From Haoranjiania flava (GTDB lineage Bacteria; Bacteroidota; Bacteroidia; Chitinophagales; Chitinophagaceae): 64,000 bases of DNA. Below, one piece after another: positions 16,629-25,762 of this stretch. Location of the stretch: assembly GCF_025631005.1 (NCBI RefSeq), contig NZ_JAOTPL010000003.1, forward strand, positions 62,001 through 126,000. The letters run 5' to 3'. The notes beneath the pieces were generated by a model, which was not told where the DNA came from, made no database searches, and saw only the letters and a list, made by a program, of their open reading frames with translations. Position 1 is the first letter of the stretch. Every line of letters starts with the position of its first letter. A program made the translations under genes and the position numbers.

Positions 16629-17111
16629 ATGAAACATACTATATTATCATCGCTATTTATTTTAGCATTATGCTTCAATGCAAATGCGCAGGAAACAAAA
16701 AATATCAATCCTGCTGTACAGGGAACTATTTATGGAAATAAATCAGCTAAAGCGCAAATGGTAACTGCCGCGCAATTCAATAAAACAGTAACGAATGATA
16801 AGCCTGTTGCTATGCAGGTTAAAGGAAGGGTAGTTAACGTATGCGAGAACAAAGGCTGTTGGATGAATGTTGACCTCGAAAATGGTGAACAGATTTTTGT
16901 AAAAATGAAGGATTATGGATTTTTTGTTCCCAAAGATATTCGCGGCAAAGAAGTATTGCTGACAGGAGAAGCCTATAAACAAATGATGAGCGTAAAAGAA
17001 TTGAAACATTTTGCTGAAGATGCCAAGAAGCCGCAATCGGAAATAGATGCTATTACCCAACCTGAAATGCGGTCAAGGTTTACAGCAGCAAGTATTAAAG
17101 TATTAGACTGA
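16629..17111 (+). CDS. DUF4920 secreted protein
   Basis: A 160-residue periplasmic or exported protein with a signal peptide (MKHTILSSLFILALCFNANA). The DUF4920 core has QVKGRVVNVCENKGCWMNVD (near 67-86) with two conserved cysteines, then an OB-like strand pattern to IRGKEVLLTGEAY. Function unknown; the conserved CxxxGCWM motif suggests metal or redox chemistry. I start at ATG 16629: upstream in-frame ATG 16596 lies inside repeat U4 and would bury the signal peptide. The start codon itself sits in a half-copy of the repeat. Confidence 0.85.
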   Translation: MKHTILSSLFILALCFNANAQETKNINPAVQGTIYGNKSAKAQMVTAAQFNKTVTNDKPVAMQVKGRVVNVCENKGCWMNVDLENGEQIFVKMKDYGFFVPKDIRGKEVLLTGEAYKQMMSVKELKHFAEDAKKPQSEIDAITQPEMRSRFTAASIKVLD

Positions 17112-17136
17112 TGGTTATATATCTAATATCCACACC

Positions 17137-17171
17137 AAAAAATGCGAAGTCTGAACTGCTTCGCATTTTTT
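17137..17171. terminator. Bidirectional rho-independent terminator
   Basis: AAAAAATGCGAAG (17137-17149) and CTTCGCATTTTTT (17159-17171) form a 13 bp stem with A and T tails, ending the DUF4920 gene and able to serve the convergent gene at 17388. Confidence 0.85.
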
Positions 17172-17387
17172 AATTGTAATGGTAAATAAATTATTTTTTT
17201 TCTCAAAGGATATGGTGCCGTCTTCCAGGGCGGTGATGTATTTACCTGCGGAGTCCTTAAAAAATTTTTAAACAGTACACGAAAATATTGTTCATTGTGG
17301 CGCATCAAAGTTCTTTTTAAAAAAGGAATTTTTTACCCTGTTTTCCGGTATAGGCACTAATTTTAAACGGAACAAATTATAAGAAAA

Positions 17388-18584
17388 TTATTCTTTGTAA
17401 TCCAGCGGCAACAATGTTGATACGGTTTCTGTTTTCGCCCAAATGCCCGACATCATTAGCTTATCCGGATCGCTGTAGCTTCCATTGGGGTAGATCGTAA
17501 TGCGTGTATGGTCTCTAAGCTCAAGTCCGGAAATGCTGCTGCCGTATTGCCAAAGCTGTGGTTTTGTCTTCATTTCCAGGTCACTATAAGTTACGCGTTG
17601 ATACTGAACTAAAATCCTTGATTTTAATTGAAGATAATTATTATGATTTTCTGTTTTCAGGATTTCAGAAACTGAGACACTGTCTCTTACAAGTTTGTAA
17701 GTAGAGTCAGGCTGGTTTTTAATGCTTTCATAAAAAGCCAAACTGTCTTTGGGAATTTTATTTTTAGAATTAGCCAGATGGTTGATATACCTGGCTTTTA
17801 GCGGGTTAAATATCTTTTCTTTCCGCGGCTGTTCATTCAATAAAATATATCCTTCTTCCTGCAAACGATGGTTGTACAGCAATCGTATAAACTGCATGAT
17901 GGAACCGTTGTAGGCAATTGCCCTGTTTTGCTTGTGTCGTTTAATCGCCTTTTTGCTGCCTTTGCTGTCTTGAAAGTAAGGAAAGCCAATGTAACTGAGT
18001 TCTTGTGTTTCTGTATTGTAATTATAGTTTACAATATCAAAAACAATATCATAGCCCAATGCTTTATTGCTGATTTGTAATGGCTTTTTAGAACGGACGC
18101 GAAGTATTTTTGTTCTGTCGTTGTATTGTAATAAAAGGTCTTTCGGGTTAATGATTTTACATTGGTCTGCAAATTTCCCTGTACCAATAAATGTGCGTGT
18201 AAATATTTCTTTCCACTTTTTCCAGCTTTCCTGGCCGAAAGCATAAACCACTACATCTCTCAGATCTTTTTTATCGCGTAGTTTTATCTGGAAATTTTCC
18301 AAAGAATTGTTCAGGGCCAAATTTTTATAAAAAGTTTCATAGTCTAAAGAAGAAACAACCAATATAAGCTCTGTACCCTTTGCCATATTTTGCAACCTGA
18401 AACTGCCGTCGTTACTGGTTTTTGTAAAGATTGTTGTATTTGCAATAAACACATCAGCATTGATTACCGGCTCATTCATCTCATTATGTACAGTACCTGA
18501 TATATTTATTTGTGCATTTGAAAAAGTGTATACCATACATAAGAGGTACAGTAAATAAAGCTTGGAGTTTTTTTGCATCCTCAT
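17388..18584 (-). CDS. Carboxypeptidase-regulatory-domain surface protein
   Basis: A 398-residue exported protein: signal peptide (about 1-24), a carboxypeptidase-like regulatory beta-sandwich (about 26-110, ISGTVHNEMNEPVINADVF), then about 285 residues of unassigned sequence. The latter begins VVVYAFGQESWKKWKEIF, contains NPKDLLLQYNDRTKILRV and YNTETQELSYIGFPYF, and continues without a plug or barrel. This type is common in Bacteroidota, and no function is known. It is the only gene on its strand here; upstream sequence (18585-18660) is very AT-rich. Confidence 0.75.
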   Translation of the reverse strand: MRMQKNSKLYLLYLLCMVYTFSNAQINISGTVHNEMNEPVINADVFIANTTIFTKTSNDGSFRLQNMAKGTELILVVSSLDYETFYKNLALNNSLENFQIKLRDKKDLRDVVVYAFGQESWKKWKEIFTRTFIGTGKFADQCKIINPKDLLLQYNDRTKILRVRSKKPLQISNKALGYDIVFDIVNYNYNTETQELSYIGFPYFQDSKGSKKAIKRHKQNRAIAYNGSIMQFIRLLYNHRLQEEGYILLNEQPRKEKIFNPLKARYINHLANSKNKIPKDSLAFYESIKNQPDSTYKLVRDSVSVSEILKTENHNNYLQLKSRILVQYQRVTYSDLEMKTKPQLWQYGSSISGLELRDHTRITIYPNGSYSDPDKLMMSGIWAKTETVSTLLPLDYKE

Positions 18585-18774
18585 ACGATTTTTGGTGCTT
18601 AATTACATGCTATGGTAAAATTAAAGAAAAGAAATTTAAAATTAAAAAATTAGTTTAATTTTTGTTTACCCGGAAATGATAGAAAAAGTTCCCTGTTTGA
18701 GTGAATTGACAAACCCTTCGGACACAAATATTTTTGTGCTGCAATACATTATTAAATACATACCATCAACTATT

Positions 18775-19062
18775 ATGCATCCTGCAAAGACATTATTCTA
18801 CAGATTGTTGTTGCTGACAATAACGCTGACAGTATTTTTTCCTGCCTGTAAAAAAGAAGCTGATCCACAAAACAACTCCACTGATCCATTCTAGGCAACT
18901 GGAAATTAAAGTTGGTAATTGTAAACGGGCAACCGACAGATGTAAGCAATGCAGCACGTATTAAAAACAGCTGATCTCAACGTGCATGCGAAAGAGTTTA
19001 CCATATACAACAGCATACCTAAGCATGACGGCTCTGTTTCTTGTTTTTATAAAGAGGCCTAA
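18775..19062 (+). pseudogene. Broken lipoprotein gene
   Basis: A lipoprotein start of 39 codons (signal LLLLTITLTVFFPAC, then KKEADPQN) stops at 18892-18894. In another frame, from about 18889, comes LGNWKLKLVIVNGQPTD and onward to a stop near 18979. In a third frame TADLNVHAKEFTIYNSIP continues to a stop at 19062. The pieces abut without gaps, as expected of one reading frame with at least two frameshifts. GNWKL near the mature start is reminiscent of lipocalin-like lipoproteins, but that family call is a guess. The open frame 18986-19273 is not protein-like and is not called. Confidence 0.6.
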
Positions 19063-19296
19063 AGCAGGTTCCTGCTCCTTGTGCACATGCCGTATCGGTA
19101 GATATGTTCTTTGCTTTGCATCTTTGATCTATGCTTATAGCCTACACCGCGAAGCATATAGGCATTTAGAAAATATTCCGCAAAATATTTCAGCAAATAT
19201 ATTTTGCATAGTAATTACTCAAAATGAAATTTTGGTTATATTTATGATTGTTTTTACAATTATTTCAAAGTAACTTTCATTTTTAAAAGTTATGGT

Positions 19297-19833
19297 ATGT
19301 GCATAATTACAGAATTGAAAGCTGGTGATGAGAAAGCACTGAAGTCTTTGTTTGATGAATATCAGCACGCGGTTTATTATTATGTTTTTGATAAAACTAA
19401 GTCTGTGTATTGCTCTAAGGAGGTGGTGCAGCTTTCTTTTATTAAACTTTGGAAGTACAGGCACAATCTAAAAGAGAATGTAGACATCTCGTATCAATTG
19501 TTCAGAATAGTCCGTACTACTATGATTGATGAGCTAAGGAAAATACAGTCAAACTATTGTATAGAAAATCTTTCTCATTCTCAGACCCAGACAGAAGAGT
19601 TGGAAGAAACAATATCTTACAATGATACCCGTAAGAAACTGGAGCGGTTAATAGGCTTAATGCCTCCATTGCGCCAACGCGTTTTCTACCTCAGCCGTAT
19701 AAACAATTATAGCCATAAAGAGATTGCGCAGATGCTTTCAATATCTCCTAAAACAGTGGAGAACCACATCAGTCTTGCACTGAAGTTTATAAGGCCCTTT
19801 TTTACTTTAATTTTGCTTTTAAGTACAATATAG
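19297..19833 (+). CDS. ECF-type RNA polymerase sigma factor
   Basis: A 178-residue sigma-70 factor of the Bacteroidota ECF type. Region 2 spans about 10-75 (KSLFDEYQHAVYYYVF, then VVQLSFIKLWKYR). Region 4 spans about 115-170, with the helix-turn-helix NNYSHKEIAQMLSISPKTVE. It binds core polymerase and selects promoters for nutrient uptake genes when released by its anti-sigma partner. The partner, a FecR protein, starts 8 bp downstream. The next genes are SusC1 and SusD1. Confidence 0.93.
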   Translation: MCIITELKAGDEKALKSLFDEYQHAVYYYVFDKTKSVYCSKEVVQLSFIKLWKYRHNLKENVDISYQLFRIVRTTMIDELRKIQSNYCIENLSHSQTQTEELEETISYNDTRKKLERLIGLMPPLRQRVFYLSRINNYSHKEIAQMLSISPKTVENHISLALKFIRPFFTLILLLSTI

Positions 19834-19841
19834 CTTGTGCG

Positions 19842-20945
19842 ATGAATAAAGAATTGGTAGATAAATATCTTGAGGGGCAATGTAACAAACATGAAACTCA
19901 CTACATACGCCAGTATTTCCAAGAGCATCCTTTGGAGTTGGAGCGTTATTTTACTGATGATGAATGGAGAGAACACCTCATGGAAAATACCAGCCGGGTT
20001 ACTGAAGATATTTCCGGTAAAATGTACGCGGCAATCCATGGTTCTATATCCCGGAAGAAAAAAAAGATACACACGCTCGTAAAGTGGGCAGGAGCAGCTG
20101 CGGCAATAATTGTTCTATTTTTTGGCATCAAACTCTTTTATGCAGAAACAGCTTTACCCGAAATGCCTGTTGTTGTCAAATCCAAGGTGGTCTTAGCTAC
20201 AAAGAGGCATATAAATATCACCAAGTCGCTGCAACGGATAAACCTGCCAGATGGAACTTTAGTTTTATTATCACCAGGCAGTGAAATAAAATACCATACA
20301 GAATACAATGTTGCTAAACGTGACATTTACCTGCAGGGTAAGGCAGAGTTTGATGTAGCTCGTGATAAAGAAAGGCCTTTTACTGTTTTTTGCGGAAAAA
20401 TAGCTACCCGTGCATTAGGTACAAGATTTGAGGTTAACGGCTTCGTAAAAAATACAGCCGTTATTTTATTTGAAGGCAAAGTGGTTGTAAAAAACATTGA
20501 AAATGAAAAAGTACGCACCTTTCTGAAACCAGGCGACAGAACAGCTTTTAACACAGATAAGAATATCTTTGAAACCATATTGCGGCCTGAATATAAGATA
20601 GCTGCAAGTAAAGCAGTAGAGACTGAAATTACCCGCATCTCCGAGGGTACAGAAGACAGTAACGAAATAATACAGAAGAACAGGATTGTAAAACATACAG
20701 AATTGAATGTTAAAGCAGGACCTGCCTACCTTAAATTTCAGAATGAAAAACTCAAGACGGTTATCAATGAGCTGTCGAAATTGTATAATGTAGAAATCAA
20801 TTATCCCACTGACATATCTTGCATAAATATCTATATGTCTGTTGATTCCAAGCAACCCATTGAAAAAATCCTCAAAAATATTACATCCCTTAACGGCCTG
20901 GAAATCAGCAAAGTTGACAGCAATAAATATATCATAAAAAAATAA
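19842..20945 (+). CDS. FecR-family anti-sigma factor
   Basis: A 367-residue single-pass membrane regulator. A short cytoplasmic N-terminus (1-78) probably holds the sigma factor. One transmembrane helix spans about 82-103 (VKWAGAAAAIIVLFFGIKLF). The periplasmic FecR domain spans about 128-230 (INLPDGTLVLLSPGSEIKYH, then IATRALGTRFEVNGF). A C-terminal DUF4974/STN-like domain spans about 295-367 (LKTVINELSKLYNVEINYPT). It should sense substrate occupancy of an outer-membrane receptor. A near copy of its 3' end lies at 32345-32454. Confidence 0.93.
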   Translation: MNKELVDKYLEGQCNKHETHYIRQYFQEHPLELERYFTDDEWREHLMENTSRVTEDISGKMYAAIHGSISRKKKKIHTLVKWAGAAAAIIVLFFGIKLFYAETALPEMPVVVKSKVVLATKRHINITKSLQRINLPDGTLVLLSPGSEIKYHTEYNVAKRDIYLQGKAEFDVARDKERPFTVFCGKIATRALGTRFEVNGFVKNTAVILFEGKVVVKNIENEKVRTFLKPGDRTAFNTDKNIFETILRPEYKIAASKAVETEITRISEGTEDSNEIIQKNRIVKHTELNVKAGPAYLKFQNEKLKTVINELSKLYNVEINYPTDISCINIYMSVDSKQPIEKILKNITSLNGLEISKVDSNKYIIKK

Positions 20946-20956
20946 TTAGCAGGCAC

Positions 20957-21402
20957 TTAGGGGATATACATACTCACAAACGTTGTATAGCATATTTACA
21001 TAATTTTAAGTTAATAGATATGCTAAAAAGCTATATACAATTAGTAACATTATTAGTACTATTAATAATCAGCTCAACTGATGTGTTTTCACAACATAAA
21101 AATGCAACAGTTAAAGGGATGATTTCTGACGAAACAGGCAACCCTGTGGGTTTTGTAACAGTATCTGCAAAAAACATGAATACACAGCAAACGTACCAGG
21201 CTGTTGCAGATTCGGCCGGAAATTTCACGATCAGTAACCTGCCTGTGGAGGGTCAGTATAATTTTGACTTCAGTGCAGTCGGTTATCAAAGCAGGAGCAT
21301 CTCCGGCTATATATTAAAATCAGACGGGCCAAATTCAATAATAGTAAGCCTAAAGGCAGATGATGAAAGCCTGGGAGATGTAGTAGTTGTGGGATACGGA
21401 AC
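20957..21402 (+). repeat. Leader plus 5' end of susC1, duplicated at 32467-32912
   Basis: From TTAGGGGATA through the ATG (exactly 63 bases in both copies) and on to the codons for the VVVVGYGT motif, the sequence aligns without net gaps to 32467-32912. The similarity extends upstream into the fecR 3' end. Beyond this block the two susC genes diverge sharply. Confidence 0.85.
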
Positions 21403-24172
21403 GCTGAGAAAGAGCGATCTCACAGGTGCATTGTCTTCGGTTGATACTAAGGAAATTGCTTCCCGTGCCACCAGCAACCCTGCTGAAGCAATACAAGGTG
21501 TTGTGGCCGGTGTTAACGTGCAAAAAAGCAGTGGCATTGCCGGTTCGGCTCCTTCGGTAAAGATAAGAGGAGTAAGCACCTTTGGAAGCAACGAACCCTT
21601 ATACATCATCGACGGGTTCCCGGGCTCTATAAGCAGTGTAAACCCTAATGACATTGAGTCAATGGAAGTACTTAAAGATGCTGCGGCAGCGGCCATCTAC
21701 GGTTCGGTGGCCGCCAATGGTGTAATTATAGTAACCACCCGCCGGGGTAAAGGCGGAAAAGTACAGGTTGATATCAACAGCTATGCCAGCAGCACTCAGA
21801 CTGCCAAAAGGCTGGATATGCTTGACGCGCAGGGATATCTTACCGTTCATAAGCGCATGTATGATGAGTACAATAAGTATGAGAGCAAAAAGGTAAGCCT
21901 GCCAGGCTATCTGAGCAACCCCGGCATCCATAATACCAACTGGCAGGACGAAGTATTTAGAACGGGTTTTGCCACCACACAGAGTGTGGCTGTGAGTGCA
22001 GGTCAGAATGATACCCGCATGTCCCTTTCGGCTAATATTACAGATGAAAAGGGAGTAGTAATTTCTAATACACTTAAGCAGCAAAATGCGCGCATCAAGG
22101 TGAGTACTAAGAAGAACATATTCACCATAGACGGAAATATGTCTTTCACAGGCTCCAAAACCATGTCGCCAAACTTTAGCTTAAAGGAGGTATATATGCT
22201 TTCGCCGCTGGTACCGGTTTATGATTCTGAGCAGCAAGGCGGCTTTGGCCTTACAAACTGGGGCGGTATCCCCAATAACGTGAACGTTGTTGCCGATGAG
22301 CACTTTAAAAGTAGCTGGACAAAGCGCCAGAATGTTACCGGTAGTGCATCGGTAGGGGTAGATATTATTAAGGGCCTTACCTTTAAGTCCAGCTATTCCT
22401 ATCGTGGCAATAATTACCAGTATTACTACCACCGCCCTGCCTTTGTTTCGGATGTAAAGAATCCTTATGAGTACCCTTATTACTCTGAAAGTCGCAGTTA
22501 TTGGGAAGAGCAGGTAATTGATAACTTGCTTAATTATACCAACAAATTTCACAAACATTCGGTGAATGCCCTGGCAGGAACTTCGCTTACCTTGCAATCG
22601 TCTAACTGGAACTCGGTGGGTGTTGAAGGTAAAAAAACGGTTTATTCTGTAAAGAACGGAGTACTTGTTACCAACGAATTGCCGGAAGGCTTTCTGGACC
22701 CCTATTTTATGACCATTGATGCCGGTAATGGCGGTACTTTTTCGGCCGACGGATCAAGGTACGAATACAACCGCATGTCTTACTTCGGCCGCTTGAATTA
22801 CTCTTATGACGACCGCTACCTTCTTCAGTTTACCATTCGCCGGGACGGTTCTTCTAAATTTGGCGAGGACAGCCGCTACGGTAACTTCCCTTCTGTGGCT
22901 CTTGGGTGGAAGATCAATGACGAGCCGTTCTTTCCTGAAAAAACAGTAATATCTAATTTAAAACTTCGTGCGAGCTGGGGCCGGCTTGGCAATGAGGTAG
23001 CGCTGGGTTATTATGACCACCAGGCGCTGATTACACGGTACAATAGTCTGTTCATGGGCTATGTACAGGGAAGCGGAAGCAATCCTTGGCCGGGCAGCAT
23101 AGCTATGGGGCTGGAAAACAGGATACTGCGCTGGGAAACTACTACTTCAAAGAATTTGGGCTTGGATTTTGGCTTCCTTAACAATGCGCTGTCGGGTACA
23201 ATAAATTATTATTATAATACCACCAAGGACCTGCTGATCACTAAAAAACTTGCGCTTTCTTCTGGCCTAGAGGATCCAATCCTGAACGTTGGCCAAATAA
23301 GGAACAGCGGACTTGAGGTTGAGCTTAAATATACCAGGAACGCCGGTGATTTTCGCTATAATGTGGGCATGAACCTGTCTACGCTAAACAATAAAATACT
23401 TTCGCTGGCCAATGAAGATCAGGTATTGATGGGTGTAGGGCTTAAATACGGCACCGAACACTTTCCCAATCAAACGCGGGTAGGCTATCCTATTGGCGCT
23501 TTCTTCCTGTATAAAACAGATGGTATTTTCCAGAACGAACAGGAGGTTGCAGCACATAAAAACAAGGATGGAGATCTGCTGCAGGAAAGTGCAAAGCCAG
23601 GAGATCTGCGCTTTGTGGACACAAATGGCGATGGTGTAATTGACGATAAAGATAAAGAGTATTGTGGTACGGGTATGCCTAAGATAGAGGCCAATCTTAA
23701 GCTGGGAGCTTCGTATAAGGGCTTTGACTTCTCGGCACTGATCGGCAGCGGATGGGGACACAAGCTGTATAATGGTAACCGCTACTTTTACGAAGGCATG
23801 AACTCAGGCTCAAACTTCCTGGCTTCTACCCTTGATGCCTGGACGCCTGAGAACAGAAACTCTAAAATACCCCGGGCTGTATTGCAGGATCCGAACGGAA
23901 ATACCCGCGAGTCGGACCGATTTCTTGAGAAAGGTGATTTTGTAAGGCTGCGCCATATACAGCTGGGCTATACTTTGCCTAAATGGGCGCTTGCCAGGAT
24001 ACAGTCTGATCAGCTGCGTATTTATATAAGCGGAGAAAACCTGCTCACTTGGACAAAATATGAAGGTATAGATCCGGAGTTTGCACCATCGGGCGTACTA
24101 AGTACAGGAGTAGATAGGCTTATTTTTCCGTTTACCCGCTCGTATGTTGTTGGTCTTCAATTTAGTTTCTAA
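21020..24172 (+). CDS. SusC/RagA-type TonB-linked outer-membrane transporter (SusC1)
   Basis: A 1050-residue glycan importer working with SusD1. Signal peptide (about 1-25); carboxypeptidase-regulatory-like domain (about 28-113); the SusC linker DVVVVGYGT (120-128); plug domain (about 133-250, with SVKIRGVSTFGSNEPLYIID and KDAAAAAIYGSVAANGVIIV); barrel to the terminal VVGLQFSF. No STN signalling domain is present before the regulatory-like domain, although an ECF sigma/FecR pair lies directly upstream. Its 5' leader and first ~136 codons are nearly duplicated in SusC2. Confidence 0.95.
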   Translation: MLKSYIQLVTLLVLLIISSTDVFSQHKNATVKGMISDETGNPVGFVTVSAKNMNTQQTYQAVADSAGNFTISNLPVEGQYNFDFSAVGYQSRSISGYILKSDGPNSIIVSLKADDESLGDVVVVGYGTLRKSDLTGALSSVDTKEIASRATSNPAEAIQGVVAGVNVQKSSGIAGSAPSVKIRGVSTFGSNEPLYIIDGFPGSISSVNPNDIESMEVLKDAAAAAIYGSVAANGVIIVTTRRGKGGKVQVDINSYASSTQTAKRLDMLDAQGYLTVHKRMYDEYNKYESKKVSLPGYLSNPGIHNTNWQDEVFRTGFATTQSVAVSAGQNDTRMSLSANITDEKGVVISNTLKQQNARIKVSTKKNIFTIDGNMSFTGSKTMSPNFSLKEVYMLSPLVPVYDSEQQGGFGLTNWGGIPNNVNVVADEHFKSSWTKRQNVTGSASVGVDIIKGLTFKSSYSYRGNNYQYYYHRPAFVSDVKNPYEYPYYSESRSYWEEQVIDNLLNYTNKFHKHSVNALAGTSLTLQSSNWNSVGVEGKKTVYSVKNGVLVTNELPEGFLDPYFMTIDAGNGGTFSADGSRYEYNRMSYFGRLNYSYDDRYLLQFTIRRDGSSKFGEDSRYGNFPSVALGWKINDEPFFPEKTVISNLKLRASWGRLGNEVALGYYDHQALITRYNSLFMGYVQGSGSNPWPGSIAMGLENRILRWETTTSKNLGLDFGFLNNALSGTINYYYNTTKDLLITKKLALSSGLEDPILNVGQIRNSGLEVELKYTRNAGDFRYNVGMNLSTLNNKILSLANEDQVLMGVGLKYGTEHFPNQTRVGYPIGAFFLYKTDGIFQNEQEVAAHKNKDGDLLQESAKPGDLRFVDTNGDGVIDDKDKEYCGTGMPKIEANLKLGASYKGFDFSALIGSGWGHKLYNGNRYFYEGMNSGSNFLASTLDAWTPENRNSKIPRAVLQDPNGNTRESDRFLEKGDFVRLRHIQLGYTLPKWALARIQSDQLRIYISGENLLTWTKYEGIDPEFAPSGVLSTGVDRLIFPFTRSYVVGLQFSF

Positions 24173-24203
24173 ACAAGCCTTTGATTATAAAAACTTAACA
24201 GAT

Positions 24204-25715
24204 ATGAAAAAATATATCTTAATAATAGGATTTCTGCTGTTTACGGCCAGCCTGTTTACAGCATGCGATGATAAGTTGAACCTGGATGCACCCGATAAGC
24301 TTACATCCAAAAATTACTGGCGCACGCAGGCTGATGCGGAGTCGGGCCTGGCAGCTGTATACTCGAAACTGGAAGGTGCTACAGATATCTGGGAATTTGC
24401 CGAGGTTAAATATCCTGTAGAGGCTTACCGGGAAGATATATGCGCCATCGGCACTGATGCGCTTAACTATCCCAACTGGGTAGAGCTGTATAATTTTACG
24501 TATACAAATGGCAACAGTCAGTTCTCGTCTTTCTGGCAAAACCACTATACCGGTATTTCGTATGCCAACCAGGTGCTGACTAAGGTGCCTGCTATCAATA
24601 TGGATCAGGCGCTTCGTAGCCAGATACTTGCCGAAGCGCATTTTCTGAGAGCCTACTACCATATGAAGCTGATTCTTAATTGGGAAAAAATCATTATACG
24701 GAATGAATACATTACCGATGAGGCGCAAATAAGCAAACCTCTTTCCGGGAGGACTGAAGCTTGGGACTTTATCGTTAAGGAGTTTGAAAACGCCATTGCT
24801 AACCTGCCGGCCAAACAACCTTCTGAGCGTAAGGGAAGAGCCAATAAAAATGCTGCTTACGCATATCTGGGTTACTGTCTGCTTACCAGGGCTTATGAAG
24901 AACCGGCTAAGAAAGCCGACTACCTGTCTAGAGCTGAAGCAGCGTTTAAGAACGTAAGCGGTTATTCGCTGGTGCCTAACTTTATTTCCATGTTTGACGG
25001 TACCAACAAAAACAGCGAGGAGTCTATCTTTGAACTCCAGTTTACAGACAATACATCCAATGGAGCATCATACCGTACAGCGCTTCATAAGTGGATAGCT
25101 ACCGGCGAGATAGGCGGATGGGATGAAATTGCTCCAAGCACTATGCTTATAGAGGAATTTAAAAAGGAGGGCCGCACATCTTCAAAAGGAATGTATGATT
25201 CCCGTATGTATCAAACTATGTTCTTTAACGATCCTTATTTTAATGACAATGCCGGGCGCGTGTATGGATCTACTTATGATGATTTTTTTGGAAAAGGTTC
25301 TGAGAAGGCTTCGTTCAGAAAGTTTCTCCCGCCCACCTGGGCTGATATGGAAAAATCAAGGACTGCTATTAACATTCCACTGATGCGCTATGCCGACGTC
25401 CTGCTTTTGCTGGCCGAAACACTGAACGAACAGGGTAAAACTGCTGAAGCTGTTCCGCTGATCAATCAGGTTCGGGCACGGGCAGACATGCCTTCCATCG
25501 CTGCTTCTTCGAGCGCCGGGGCTGTAAGGCAGCAGATAGAACATGAACGTATACTGGAGTTTGCACTTGAAAATACGCGCTTTTACGATCTGAGACGCTG
25601 GGGCAAGACCAAACAGGCGCTGGCCGCTGTTGGGCGCACGGGCTTTAATCCCGAGAAAAATAACTTCTATCCGGTGCCGCTGCTGGAAGTAAAATCAAAT
25701 GACCAGATTAATTAA
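24204..25715 (+). CDS. SusD/RagB-type substrate-binding lipoprotein (SusD1)
   Basis: A 503-residue surface lipoprotein that caps the SusC1 barrel. Lipoprotein signal MKKYILIIGFLLFTASLFTAC, followed by the SusD N-terminus DKLNLDAPDKLTSKNYWRT. TPR-like helices include ILAEAHFLRAYYHMKLILNW. The C-terminal RagB region includes PLMRYADVLLLLAETLNEQG and ILEFALENTRFYDLRRWG. I start at ATG 24204; an upstream in-frame ATG at 24144 lies inside susC1 and would bury the signal. It follows susC1 by 31 bp. Confidence 0.95.
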   Translation: MKKYILIIGFLLFTASLFTACDDKLNLDAPDKLTSKNYWRTQADAESGLAAVYSKLEGATDIWEFAEVKYPVEAYREDICAIGTDALNYPNWVELYNFTYTNGNSQFSSFWQNHYTGISYANQVLTKVPAINMDQALRSQILAEAHFLRAYYHMKLILNWEKIIIRNEYITDEAQISKPLSGRTEAWDFIVKEFENAIANLPAKQPSERKGRANKNAAYAYLGYCLLTRAYEEPAKKADYLSRAEAAFKNVSGYSLVPNFISMFDGTNKNSEESIFELQFTDNTSNGASYRTALHKWIATGEIGGWDEIAPSTMLIEEFKKEGRTSSKGMYDSRMYQTMFFNDPYFNDNAGRVYGSTYDDFFGKGSEKASFRKFLPPTWADMEKSRTAINIPLMRYADVLLLLAETLNEQGKTAEAVPLINQVRARADMPSIAASSSAGAVRQQIEHERILEFALENTRFYDLRRWGKTKQALAAVGRTGFNPEKNNFYPVPLLEVKSNDQIN

Positions 25716-25762
25716 TGTTTTAATAACTTCACGCTAAAAAATTGATTTAAGGCCCTTATTGT

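Noticed and set aside
18986..19273. 95-residue open frame before the sigma factor
   Set aside because: It runs across the broken lipoprotein gene in the wrong frame and into AT-rich sequence; no domain or signal.
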